From Candidatus Altarchaeota archaeon (lineage in GTDB: Archaea; SpSt-1190): 17,766 nt of DNA. Both the position numbers and the translations under genes were made by a program. Below the pieces are notes generated by a model. The model made no database searches and had not been told where the DNA came from. It was given only the letters and a program-made list of their open reading frames with translations. The stretch is taken from assembly GCA_018221005.1 (NCBI GenBank), contig JAAOXW010000062.1, positions 1 through 17,766 on the forward strand. The letters are read 5' to 3'. How positions within the stretch are numbered: the first letter of the stretch is position 1; each line of letters opens with the position of its first letter. Shown here piece after piece: positions 1-7,236 of this stretch.

Positions 1-19
1 GAAATGTTGTTATCACTCC

Positions 20-646
20 ATGGTAACCAATTCTAAGATTATTAGTCTGAAAGAAACAAGGTCAATTTTAGACACCATGAAGCATGCAGACGGTGCTTAT
101 TTCAATATAATTTCAGACGAGCTCGGAATTCAAGATAATATTATTGGGAGTTTTGTCAAAACTGGGGGATATTCTTTTGATAAAGAAACCATTGGTATCC
201 TGGGCATTCTTGCAAATACTCATGAAAAATTACGACAGAGAGAAATGGGAAGGGATGTCTTTGAAAACTACGCAGTTGAAATGGAACTTCAGGGGGACCG
301 ATATGTCACTCTGGACGGTCTCCTTGAGGGCGAAGGAAGGGGGAGCCGCATAATGCTAACTCTGAAGACGGACAAGGCAATGGACGCTTGCTACCGTGAG
401 TTTTTTGGAGAAGAGGCGGATGAAAGAAATTTACACCCCCTGACTAAGAGCAAGGAATACGACTTAGTTTCAAGAATTGTGGATGACCCTGACTCAAGAG
501 AGGAAACAGGCATGACGTATTTCTACATGGCAGAACAAATCTTACCTGAGAGTCCAATTCTCGAGATTAAACTTGGGGATTTTAGAATTAACAGATATGT
601 CGAAGGTGAGCAAGTAACGGATATAGAGCTCGCAAGGCCTTATTAG
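20..646 (+). CDS. hypothetical protein, 208 aa
   Basis: I do not recognise this protein. It is acidic and looks soluble, with no signal peptide, membrane segment or cysteine cluster. A glycine-rich turn (GEGRGSR) lies near residue 105 and the C-terminal third is rich in Asp and Glu. ATG at 20 is the first start in the window, but the frame is open to the left edge, so the protein could begin earlier. Any promoter would lie outside the window. It ends 34 bases before eif2g, which has its own TATA box, so the two are probably separate transcription units. Codon use resembles its neighbours. Confidence 0.72.
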   Translation: MVTNSKIISLKETRSILDTMKHADGAYFNIISDELGIQDNIIGSFVKTGGYSFDKETIGILGILANTHEKLRQREMGRDVFENYAVEMELQGDRYVTLDGLLEGEGRGSRIMLTLKTDKAMDACYREFFGEEADERNLHPLTKSKEYDLVSRIVDDPDSREETGMTYFYMAEQILPESPILEIKLGDFRINRYVEGEQVTDIELARPY

Positions 647-653
647 AAATATC

Positions 654-660
654 TTATAAA
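654..660 (+). promoter_or_regulatory. TATA box of eif2g
   Basis: TTATAAA is centred 24 bases upstream of the GTG at 681 in the short gap after the preceding gene. No Shine-Dalgarno is visible, so the transcript is probably leaderless. Confidence 0.6.
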
Positions 661-680
661 CTCGGGCCTAACTTATCTCC

Positions 681-1883
681 GTGAGTGTTAAACAAGAATC
701 TGGAGAAAAGCCTGAAGTTAATATTGGGATGATAGGCCATGTTGACCACGGTAAAACCACGCTGACCAAAGCACTGACCGGCAAGTGGACAGACACTTTC
801 AGTGAGGAAATTAAGAAGGGAATTACTATCAAACTTGGATATGCCAACACTCAAATTTACAAGGATAAAGATGCAGGATATAATGTAGAAAAAAAGGGAA
901 CCCTGCAGCGATGTATTAGCTTTGTTGATGCGCCTGGCCACGAAGCACTGATGGCAGTCATGCTTACAGCAAGTGCCGTAATGGATGGGGCACTACTGTT
1001 AGTTGATGCACGAGAAGGTATTCGTGCGCAAACAAGGGAGCATGCCATGGCAGTTAAGATTGCAGGCATTGACAAAATAATTGTTGTTCAAAATAAAATA
1101 GATGCAGTCAAGGCAGAACGGGCAAAGGAAAGTTATGAGGAGATAAAGCAATTTCTGAAGGAGTTTAAAATAGACGCTCCCATAATTCCAATTTCAGCCC
1201 TTCACAAAGTCAATATTGACATCTTACTCAAAACCATTGAAGAGGTCATCGTTACTGCAAAACGAGATCCAAATGCCGATCCAAAGTTCCTAGTAGTACG
1301 AAGCTTTGACATTAACAGACCGGGCAAGAAACCTGAAACTTTGATTGGTGGCGTTCTTGGGGGTGCACTCGTGAAAGGTAAACTGAAGGTGGGGGATAAA
1401 ATTGAAATTCTCCCGGGCATAAAACTCAAGAGCGGGGAGTGGGAGCCTGTCAGAACGGAAATTATAAAGTTGGCAACTGAAAAAATGGACTTGAAGGAAG
1501 GAACCCCTGGCGGAAATCTTGCTATTGGAACCCTTCTAGATAATAGCCTCACCAAGAGGGATTCAATGTTGGGCTCAATTATTGGACACCCGGGAAAAAT
1601 GCCGCCCGTTCGTCATTCAGTAAAACTCAAAACAACTTTATTTGATCAAGTACTTGGAATTGAAGGGGAGGAAGTGAAAGTGCTTCCCCTCACTACCAAT
1701 GAACCTTTGGTTATGAATGTGAACACCGCAGTAACTATAGGCTTAATTCGAAGTGTAAATGGCAATAAAATTGAAGTTGTTCTGAAGAGGCCAGTGTGCG
1801 CAGACACCGAAGATCGTTTCGTACTCAGCCGAAAATTTGGCAATAAGTGGCGCCTTATTGGGCATGGCACTATAATCGGGTGA
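681..1883 (+). CDS. eif2g: translation initiation factor aIF2 gamma subunit
   Basis: This is the GTPase subunit of archaeal initiation factor 2, which carries Met-tRNAi to the small ribosomal subunit. The 400 residues hold every G motif: G1 GHVDHGKT (19-26), G3 DAPGH (83-87), G4 NKID (138-141) and G5 SALHK (172-176). Elongation-factor-type beta-barrel domains II and III follow and end in the typical RRPV-like (here KRPV) and WRLIGHG motifs. GTG at 681 is chosen because it lies just before the first beta strand and 24 bases from a TATA box. Archaeal and eukaryal homologues usually carry a four-cysteine zinc knuckle between switch 1 and G3. Here residues 55-78 contain only Cys78, so the knuckle is lost. 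The glycosyltransferase gene begins 4 bases after the stop codon. The family call is secure. Confidence 0.96.
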   Translation: MSVKQESGEKPEVNIGMIGHVDHGKTTLTKALTGKWTDTFSEEIKKGITIKLGYANTQIYKDKDAGYNVEKKGTLQRCISFVDAPGHEALMAVMLTASAVMDGALLLVDAREGIRAQTREHAMAVKIAGIDKIIVVQNKIDAVKAERAKESYEEIKQFLKEFKIDAPIIPISALHKVNIDILLKTIEEVIVTAKRDPNADPKFLVVRSFDINRPGKKPETLIGGVLGGALVKGKLKVGDKIEILPGIKLKSGEWEPVRTEIIKLATEKMDLKEGTPGGNLAIGTLLDNSLTKRDSMLGSIIGHPGKMPPVRHSVKLKTTLFDQVLGIEGEEVKVLPLTTNEPLVMNVNTAVTIGLIRSVNGNKIEVVLKRPVCADTEDRFVLSRKFGNKWRLIGHGTIIG

Positions 1884-1887
1884 TTTT

Positions 1888-2784
1888 GTGAAAATAACTG
1901 TAATCTCCACTCTACTAAATGAGGGCAACAACGCGGACTTCCTGATGCAATCCCTTTTCAATCAAAAAAGAATGCCGGAAGAAATTGTTGTGGTTGATGG
2001 GGGCTCCACAGACAACACCGTTGAGAGATTGAAAAGTTGGAAGAAAAAATTCAGCACAAAGGACACAATGGTGAGAATTTTACAAGCTGAGGGGACCAAC
2101 ATTGCGCGGGGTAGAAATTTGGCCACAGAGCAGGCCAGACACCCCTGGATTGCGAGTATTGATGGGGGGTGCACTGCCGAGAAGGATTGGTTAGAAAAGC
2201 TTGAGAAAAAGGCAGAGAGTACACAGGCGGATGTGGTGAGTGGGAATTTTAGACCCCGCTCTGAAAACTTCAGTGAGAAAGTGCAGGGAGTTTTTGTTAG
2301 AATTTCTGCTAAAGACAATCCAAGTTCACGATCAATTATGTTTAAGAAACTATTCTGGAAGAGGGCAGGAGGTTATCCTGAAAAACTCTATACGGGAGAA
2401 GATACACTATTCAATGCAACTATGAAGGCAAAGGGGGCCAAGTTCGTATTTGCTCCAGGAGCCATGGTAAATTGGGGAATGAGGCCTAACTTGAAAAAGT
2501 GGCTCAAACAATTCTTCCTCTACGGGTATGGGGACGGCATGGCAAGAATAAAATCAGATACGGCATATGGGAAAAAAGTGTGGACACTGGTTGCGGGCTT
2601 CTATGCATTTGTAGCCGCAGCTATATTTTACCCCATATTATTACCGCTTCCGTTCCTCGGTGGACTCTTATATGGATTAAAGCGGAAATTTGCGCCGGAG
2701 GGGGTTATTGCGGGAATACTGTACCCCCTGAGGTTATTGGTGTTTTTAGTGGGTTTCCATAAGGGGCTCTTAACAAAATCATAA
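1888..2784 (+). CDS. family 2 glycosyltransferase with C-terminal membrane anchor
   Basis: This is an inverting GT-A glycosyltransferase (family GT2), predicted to move a sugar from a nucleotide-sugar to a lipid or polysaccharide acceptor at the cytoplasmic face. Seen: the N-terminal nucleotide-binding strand with VVDGGSTD (35-42), the metal-site region DGG (92-94) in place of the common DxD, a GED motif (170-172) and a conserved W-x-KQ-type stretch near 205. Two hydrophobic segments follow, at about 232-262 and 272-294, which anchor it in the membrane. The start is GTG, 4 bases after the eif2g stop, so it is probably co-transcribed. The next gene is a polytopic membrane protein that could work in the same glycan pathway. 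The substrate cannot be read from the sequence. Confidence 0.88.
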   Translation: MKITVISTLLNEGNNADFLMQSLFNQKRMPEEIVVVDGGSTDNTVERLKSWKKKFSTKDTMVRILQAEGTNIARGRNLATEQARHPWIASIDGGCTAEKDWLEKLEKKAESTQADVVSGNFRPRSENFSEKVQGVFVRISAKDNPSSRSIMFKKLFWKRAGGYPEKLYTGEDTLFNATMKAKGAKFVFAPGAMVNWGMRPNLKKWLKQFFLYGYGDGMARIKSDTAYGKKVWTLVAGFYAFVAAAIFYPILLPLPFLGGLLYGLKRKFAPEGVIAGILYPLRLLVFLVGFHKGLLTKS

Positions 2785-2788
2785 ATAA
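2781..2788 (+). promoter_or_regulatory. TATA box of the 2808 membrane-protein gene
   Basis: ATAAATAA is centred about 24 bases upstream of the GTG at 2808 and overlaps the end of the glycosyltransferase gene. This spacing predicts a leaderless transcript. Confidence 0.5.
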
Positions 2789-2807
2789 CTGCGAACAGCG
2801 AATTTAT

Positions 2808-4130
2808 GTGGAATTGAAAAATATTAATCGCGAGTGGCTTTTCATTGCTCTTGCATGCTTCCTAATTTTTGTTGATTTTCTTGGAGCATCAGGTATGCCC
2901 ACCAATTCCATGCACTCAGACCACATGTTTCATTTACCAAAATTCACATTAGCAAGTGACCATGGCATCACAACTTTTCCCGAAATGGGAAATGTGTCCC
3001 TTCTGCTACTACTACCTCCCTTTCTACTTCCTTTCATTGCATTTGCACTAGTATTTCCCCCTGCCCTTGTATATTTTGGAACTTATTTTGCAATATTAGC
3101 AATGACCTTTTTTGCAAGTAATTATCTTTTGAAAAAGGATAAGTTGAAAATACTTCTTGCCGTTCTCTTTCCAATAACGGCGGTGAGCTTCTTCAGAGTT
3201 GGTCGGTTGCTTGAACTGATGGCACACCTACCCCTCCTCTTACTCCTTGCATACCTTGATGAAGAAGACAATAGTATTTTTATTACAACCCTACTCTTCA
3301 TAATTGGTGCGACTACCCACTTGCCCACCCTCTTATTCTATGGGCCAATCTACCTCTTCAAACTCTTTGAAAAGAAACGCCTCAAACACCTGTTTTACTG
3401 GTCCGCTGCTCTGATTCCATGGCTCGCAGTGTATCTACCTACAAGCTTCGGTTTGACGGGTTGGGTACTTTCCCGTGTGGAGGAAATAGTTCTTGCAGTC
3501 TCTGCTTTTCTCAGCTCTGTGGGCTTAGGATGGATTTCATCGGCAGCCATTCTCATCATTGTGTCAACTACCATTATTGTTCCCTTCTTAGGAAAGAACG
3601 GTCGCTATGCCTTTCCATCATTCATCATGAGTAATATCCCAAGTGTTTTGGTATACTATGGCATAATGTGGCCAGCTAAACTTCCTGGAATCAATCAAGT
3701 AATTTTTACAACAGGAATGCCTGTTTTTTCATATCTTCTACTCGAAAAATACAGAAAGCTCTGGACAAAACTTGCCTTTGTGTCCCTCATCATCCTTGCA
3801 ATTCCTGTATCTTGGGAGGGTCCACTACTAGATGATGTTGAACAACTAGCTTGGATAGATGGCCAATATGCAACAGTGCATTTTCCAGTTGAGGGTGAAG
3901 CACTAAGAATGGCACTCGGTAATTATCTGGCGTATAATAATCAACCAAGCCCTATCTGCACAACCTGGGAGTATTCAGATCCTGACTGGTGGTTTTATTC
4001 CCCGCAAAATTGTGGAGAGTTCAGGAATGAAGTTGAGTATCTTATATTTCCGAAAGGCACGGAATGGGTAAAAAATTGTGGTACCGACTACATGGAAGGT
4101 GACCATATTATTGTGGTAAAAACCGCTTAA
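2808..4130 (+). CDS. polytopic membrane protein, possibly GT-C-like
   Basis: This 440-residue protein has about nine or ten hydrophobic segments between residues 10 and 335, then a hydrophilic C-terminal domain (335-440) with cysteines at 384, 402 and 424 that would lie outside the membrane. After the first membrane segment comes a loop with HSDHMFHLPK (36-45). An acidic residue in the first outer loop followed by His or Lys resembles the catalytic loop of GT-C glycosyltransferases that use lipid-linked sugars; that is inference from topology only. The neighbouring GT2 gene supports a role in surface glycan or glycolipid assembly. GTG at 2808 is favoured by the TATA box. An ATG two bases earlier is in another frame. 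The stop directly abuts the stop of the facing small gene. Confidence 0.75.
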   Translation: MELKNINREWLFIALACFLIFVDFLGASGMPTNSMHSDHMFHLPKFTLASDHGITTFPEMGNVSLLLLLPPFLLPFIAFALVFPPALVYFGTYFAILAMTFFASNYLLKKDKLKILLAVLFPITAVSFFRVGRLLELMAHLPLLLLLAYLDEEDNSIFITTLLFIIGATTHLPTLLFYGPIYLFKLFEKKRLKHLFYWSAALIPWLAVYLPTSFGLTGWVLSRVEEIVLAVSAFLSSVGLGWISSAAILIIVSTTIIVPFLGKNGRYAFPSFIMSNIPSVLVYYGIMWPAKLPGINQVIFTTGMPVFSYLLLEKYRKLWTKLAFVSLIILAIPVSWEGPLLDDVEQLAWIDGQYATVHFPVEGEALRMALGNYLAYNNQPSPICTTWEYSDPDWWFYSPQNCGEFRNEVEYLIFPKGTEWVKNCGTDYMEGDHIIVVKTA

Positions 4131-4328
4131 CTATTGATAGTTAATGGACAGTTCAATTTCCTTCTGACGCTCAAACATTCTTACACTTTGCTTAGCCCCT
4201 AGAGCTTCTGATACTTTTCTTTCATTACGAAAAGCATCATTCAAAAGTTGGTCTGCGACCTTTACTGCATCGCAACAAACATCGTCCAAATCGTATCTAT
4301 TTCTAATATCTTCTCCATTGTACGCCAT
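4131..4328 (-). CDS. small hypothetical protein, 65 aa
   Basis: I do not recognise this protein. It is short and charged, probably one or two amphipathic helices, with a CC pair at 18-19 and no membrane segment. The case for a real gene is its promoter: on the minus strand TATTTAAG (4351-4358) is centred 26-27 bases upstream of the ATG at 4328, the same geometry as other genes here. The gene also fills the space exactly up to the facing membrane-protein stop. It could instead be a chance frame. Confidence 0.5.
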   Translation of the reverse strand: MAYNGEDIRNRYDLDDVCCDAVKVADQLLNDAFRNERKVSEALGAKQSVRMFERQKEIELSINYQ

Positions 4329-4350
4329 ACCTTATACGTGGTAAATGTTA

Positions 4351-4358
4351 CTTAAATA
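4351..4358 (-). promoter_or_regulatory. TATA box of the 65-aa gene
   Basis: TATTTAAG on the minus strand, with the ATG at 4328 at the expected start of transcription. No Shine-Dalgarno is seen. Confidence 0.45.
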
Positions 4359-4417
4359 CATTACTTCGTAGTTACGACAACATAAAAGGTGCCCAAGAAA
4401 GAACTTAACACCGTTTT

Positions 4418-4439
4418 TGACATGTCTGCGGACATGTCA
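4418..4439 (+). promoter_or_regulatory. perfect palindrome abutting the cbf5 promoter
   Basis: The arms TGACATGTC (4418-4426) and GACATGTCA (4431-4439) enclose TGCG. Each arm contains the self-complementary 8-mer GACATGTC, so the site is also a direct repeat of one palindrome at 13-base spacing. It covers roughly -52 to -31 relative to the predicted transcription start and touches the BRE/TATA region, the right place for a dimeric repressor or activator. Its CTGCGG centre also matches the hairpin family found near the tRNAs, so it could instead be a member of that repeat. Confidence 0.6.
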
Positions 4440-4441
4440 TT

Positions 4442-4450
4442 TATTTAAAA
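4442..4450 (+). promoter_or_regulatory. TATA box of the cbf5 operon
   Basis: TATTTAAAA is centred about 24 bases upstream of the GTG at 4470, predicting a leaderless operon transcript. It begins three bases after the palindrome at 4418-4439. Confidence 0.6.
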
Positions 4451-4469
4451 CTGTCAGTTCACCCCAACT

Positions 4470-5447
4470 GTGCTCATCCGAGAAAAATCAGAGTCATCAA
4501 AAAAATATGGCCTCAATCCAAATAACCGGCCCATAGACATGGTTCTGAAACTAGGACTTTTGAATATTGACAAGCCTGCAGGAGTTACAAGCTCCCAAGT
4601 TTCCGGTTGGGTTAAACAAATGTTGGGTGCGAGAAAAGCCGGGCACTCGGGAACTCTGGACCCAAAGGTGACGGGAGTGCTGCCAATTATGATTAACTCT
4701 GCCACAAAAGTGGTGGGGGTTGTTCTTGAATCAAGTAAAAAATACGTGGGGGTGATGCACCTCCATTCTGATGTCGAATTGAAGCAAGTGGAAAAAGTTG
4801 CAAAAGACTTTGTTGGGGAAATTTCACAACGCCCCCCTGTGAAGAGTGCAGTCAAAAGGGAAGTGCGAAAGAGAACGGTTTATTTTTTAGATGTCTTAGA
4901 AATGCAAAATAAAGATGTCTTATTCAATACAGAAGTTGAAGCAGGAACTTACATACGAAAACTTTGCCACGACATGGGTGAGAAGCTCGGAGTGGGGGCA
5001 CATATGTCAGAGCTTCGCAGAACTAAGGCAGGACCATTCACAGAAAAGACTTCTGTAACTATGCATGAACTAAGTGAAGCGTGGAATTTATTCAAAGAGA
5101 GTGGAGATGAAACTTTACTGCGGAAAGTAATTTTACCTATTGAAGTGGTAGTTGCCGACCTTCCAAAAATCCATGTTAAGGACAGTGCAATTGACAGTGT
5201 CTGTAATGGGTCAAGGCTGGGAGTAAGTGGTGTTTCAACCCTTGACGAAAAAATCAAAGAGGGTGACTTAGTAGCAGTAATGTCCTTGAAGGGGGAATTA
5301 ATTAGCTTAGGAACTGCACTGATGAACGGGGAGCTCATAGTAGAAGCGTGGGAAGGAGATGCCGCCACAACCAATAGAGTCATTATGGAGAAAGGAACCT
5401 ACCCAAAAATATGGGGCAGAAAAAATGCAAACAAAAGGCATAAATGA
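4470..5447 (+). CDS. cbf5: tRNA/rRNA pseudouridine synthase Cbf5 (TruB family)
   Basis: Cbf5 is the catalytic subunit of archaeal H/ACA ribonucleoproteins and can also modify tRNA U55. The 325 residues match the family along their length: LLNIDKPAGVTS (30-41), the catalytic motif HSGTLDPKVTG (59-69) with Asp64 as nucleophile, QRPPVKSAVKR, the EAGTYIRKLCHDMG block, GAHMSELRRTKAGPF, and a C-terminal PUA domain from about residue 228 with the characteristic GDLVAVMSLKGELISLG stretch. GTG at 4470 gives the usual short N-terminal extension and sits at the expected transcription start. The stop overlaps the orc1/cdc6 ATG by 4 bases (ATGA), so the two should be translated together. Pairing a pseudouridine synthase with a replication initiator in one operon is unusual. 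Confidence 0.95.
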   Translation: MLIREKSESSKKYGLNPNNRPIDMVLKLGLLNIDKPAGVTSSQVSGWVKQMLGARKAGHSGTLDPKVTGVLPIMINSATKVVGVVLESSKKYVGVMHLHSDVELKQVEKVAKDFVGEISQRPPVKSAVKREVRKRTVYFLDVLEMQNKDVLFNTEVEAGTYIRKLCHDMGEKLGVGAHMSELRRTKAGPFTEKTSVTMHELSEAWNLFKESGDETLLRKVILPIEVVVADLPKIHVKDSAIDSVCNGSRLGVSGVSTLDEKIKEGDLVAVMSLKGELISLGTALMNGELIVEAWEGDAATTNRVIMEKGTYPKIWGRKNANKRHK

Positions 5448-6460
5448 GGTTATACTCAACCCCACATGTGATAGAGGAATATCTAGACCCAAACTACATA
5501 CCTGAACTTTTACCACATAGGGAAAATGAAGTGACGGCAATTTTTGAGATGTTTAGGCCCCTCCTTGAAAATCGAAGACCTTCAAATGCATTCATACACG
5601 GGGGACCGGGTATTGGAAAAACTGCAGTTGCAAAACTTGTGCTTAGGGAGATAAAGGAAGAGGGGGTAATTCCCATCTACATTAATTGCTGGTATCATCG
5701 CACTGAGGCAGCAGTGCTTGCAGAAATTCTTAGACAAATGTCAGTCCCTTTTCCAAGAAAGGGGAGGGGGGTTGACGAATTAATTACAGAGTTTATGGAA
5801 CGTGTAAAGGGAGAAAAATTGTTAGTAGTTCTTGATGAGATAGATTTGCTTGAAAATCCAGATGTGCTCTATGAACTAAGTAGGGCATCCCCAACCATTG
5901 GAGCATTGTTAATATCAAATGATCAATATGCTACTAAAAAATTTGATTCACGAGTCAGGAGTTCTCTAACACTTTCAACAGTAGAATTCAAGAGCTATAC
6001 TGTTGATGAACTCACAGACATCCTGCAGGAGCGAGCCACCCTTGCAAGGCTACCAACTAATGAACTTGCCATACGAGTCGCAGCACGGTTAGCCTTCAAG
6101 AACCATTCCGATGTTAGGTATGGCTTAAGTTTATTATTAAAAGCGGGAAGAATTGCCAAAAAATCCGGGGACACCCTCACTGTTGATTTGATAAAACAGT
6201 TCGATGTAACTCAAAGTCCAAAACAAGCCAATCGTGAATTGGAAATCCAAGATGACCATAAGAGAATTTTAGAAAGTTTAAAGTCATCGAAAGGAGAGGC
6301 GTTCTCAAATGAAGTGTTCAAAAAATATATCGAAGATGGTGGAAAAATTGCAGAGAGAACCTTCAGAAAATATGTCAGACAACTCATTGATTGGAAATTT
6401 GTTGAAGAAGAGGAGGTCGCGGGGAGGGGAAGACGACGAAGACTGCGTATTTTACAATAG
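5444..6460 (+). CDS. orc1/cdc6: Orc1/Cdc6-type replication initiator (AAA+ ATPase)
   Basis: This is an archaeal Orc1/Cdc6 protein, which binds origins and loads the MCM helicase. Seen: Walker A GGPGIGKT (53-60), Walker B LVVLDEID (127-134), sensor 1 LLISND (155-160), a conserved DSRVRSSL block (168-175) containing the arginine-finger region, and the sensor 2 segment around DVRYGLSLLLKAG with Arg225. A winged-helix DNA-binding domain fills about 270-338 and ends in a basic run. At 338 residues it is shorter than the usual 380-420, mostly because the N-terminal extension is minimal. It could be a divergent or secondary initiator. It starts by 4-base overlap with cbf5. No origin repeat is obvious next to it. 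Its 3' end also encodes, in another frame, the apparent N-terminus of the next protein. Confidence 0.9.
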   Translation: MRLYSTPHVIEEYLDPNYIPELLPHRENEVTAIFEMFRPLLENRRPSNAFIHGGPGIGKTAVAKLVLREIKEEGVIPIYINCWYHRTEAAVLAEILRQMSVPFPRKGRGVDELITEFMERVKGEKLLVVLDEIDLLENPDVLYELSRASPTIGALLISNDQYATKKFDSRVRSSLTLSTVEFKSYTVDELTDILQERATLARLPTNELAIRVAARLAFKNHSDVRYGLSLLLKAGRIAKKSGDTLTVDLIKQFDVTQSPKQANRELEIQDDHKRILESLKSSKGEAFSNEVFKKYIEDGGKIAERTFRKYVRQLIDWKFVEEEEVAGRGRRRRLRILQ

Positions 6461-6546
6461 GGCTTGTCATCTTACTAGCAACAATAGGCCTCGACTTTCT
6501 TCCTGACCCCTACCGTACTCTAAAACATAACGGCACTGAAATTTAT
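6406..6546 (+). other. in-frame N-terminal extension of the hydrolase, no standard start
   Basis: Upstream of the ATG at 6547 the hydrolase frame stays open back to the TGA at 6403. It encodes a basic stretch (KTTK), a hydrophobic helix (FTIGLVILLATIGL) and then a strand-like HNGTEIYMIEN that resembles the first beta strand of alpha/beta hydrolases. This reads as a signal peptide or membrane anchor. It contains no ATG, GTG or TTG. An ATA at 6457 overlaps the orc1 stop as ATAG, mimicking the ATGA overlaps elsewhere in the operon. AGGAGGT at 6410-6416 resembles a Shine-Dalgarno but is also explained by Glu-Glu-Val codons. Confidence 0.55.
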
Positions 6547-7236
6547 ATGATAGAAAATTCGGGGGGAGATGGCCCCGTGATTCTCCTCTTTAACGGGGGT
6601 TTTGGGACGCAGGGATTCGCTAAGCAAATGCTAATGACTTTCGCCCCCCACTTCAACACAACGGTTGCTGCCTTCAAATACAGACAGAGTAGTTTCGGGG
6701 GAGGGGAATTAATTGACGCTTTAAACGCCTTTGAGTATTTCAATCAGCAAAATAGAGATGTAATATTTATAGGACATTCACATGGCGCATATCTTGCAAT
6801 GTTGGCAGGAACAAAAGTAAATTGTACCGCAAGCATCGGACTTTCGGGTCCATATGATCTTCTTGAAATGGAAGAGTTTTCACTAACACATCTATATCTT
6901 CCCCTCATTTTTTCACCCCTCATCAAACTGACGGCAAATGAATGCAGTGGCATACCAAGTCAAACACCTTTGTGTTATAAACAAAAGTCACCAGCATATC
7001 AAACGGATAAACTTAATTGTCCTGTAATGCTACTTCATGGAAACCTGGACAATCTTGTTCCAGTGTCACAATCCATAGCTATGGCGGATGCATTGAATAA
7101 TAGTGGAAAAATACATGAACTAATTTTAGTGAATACGTCTCACTTTGGAATACGAACAGACGAATATGCATGGGGGCACATCTGTAGCTTCACATCACAA
7201 TATGGAGGACTTCCCTGTGCGGAGTTGCTTAAATGA
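6547..7236 (+). CDS. alpha/beta hydrolase (serine esterase-like), probably exported
   Basis: This is a serine hydrolase of the alpha/beta fold; the substrate is unknown. Seen, numbered from the ATG at 6547: an oxyanion-loop-like FNGGFG (15-20), the nucleophile elbow GHSHG (76-80) with Ser78, the acid in HGNLDNLVP (Asp168), and His199 in NTSHFG. The set forms a complete triad. Six or so cysteines suggest disulfides and life outside the cytoplasm. The likely true N-terminus lies upstream (6406-6546), where a hydrophobic anchor and the first fold strand are encoded in frame. From the ATG alone the first strand would be cut. A weak TATA-like CTAAAACA near 6520 could give a shorter leaderless form. 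The stop overlaps the nuclease gene by 4 bases. Confidence 0.85.
   Translation: MIENSGGDGPVILLFNGGFGTQGFAKQMLMTFAPHFNTTVAAFKYRQSSFGGGELIDALNAFEYFNQQNRDVIFIGHSHGAYLAMLAGTKVNCTASIGLSGPYDLLEMEEFSLTHLYLPLIFSPLIKLTANECSGIPSQTPLCYKQKSPAYQTDKLNCPVMLLHGNLDNLVPVSQSIAMADALNNSGKIHELILVNTSHFGIRTDEYAWGHICSFTSQYGGLPCAELLK

Noticed and set aside
5115..5135. TTAC...GTAA around TGCGGAAA as another TGCG hairpin
   Set aside because: It has short arms, an 8-base loop and sits inside cbf5 coding sequence, so it does not fit the family.
6300..6470. Programmed -1 frameshift fusing Orc1/Cdc6 to the hydrolase
   Set aside because: I see no slippery heptamer with a downstream structure, and a membrane-anchored initiator fused to a hydrolase is implausible. 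Alternative initiation or a sequence error is simpler.
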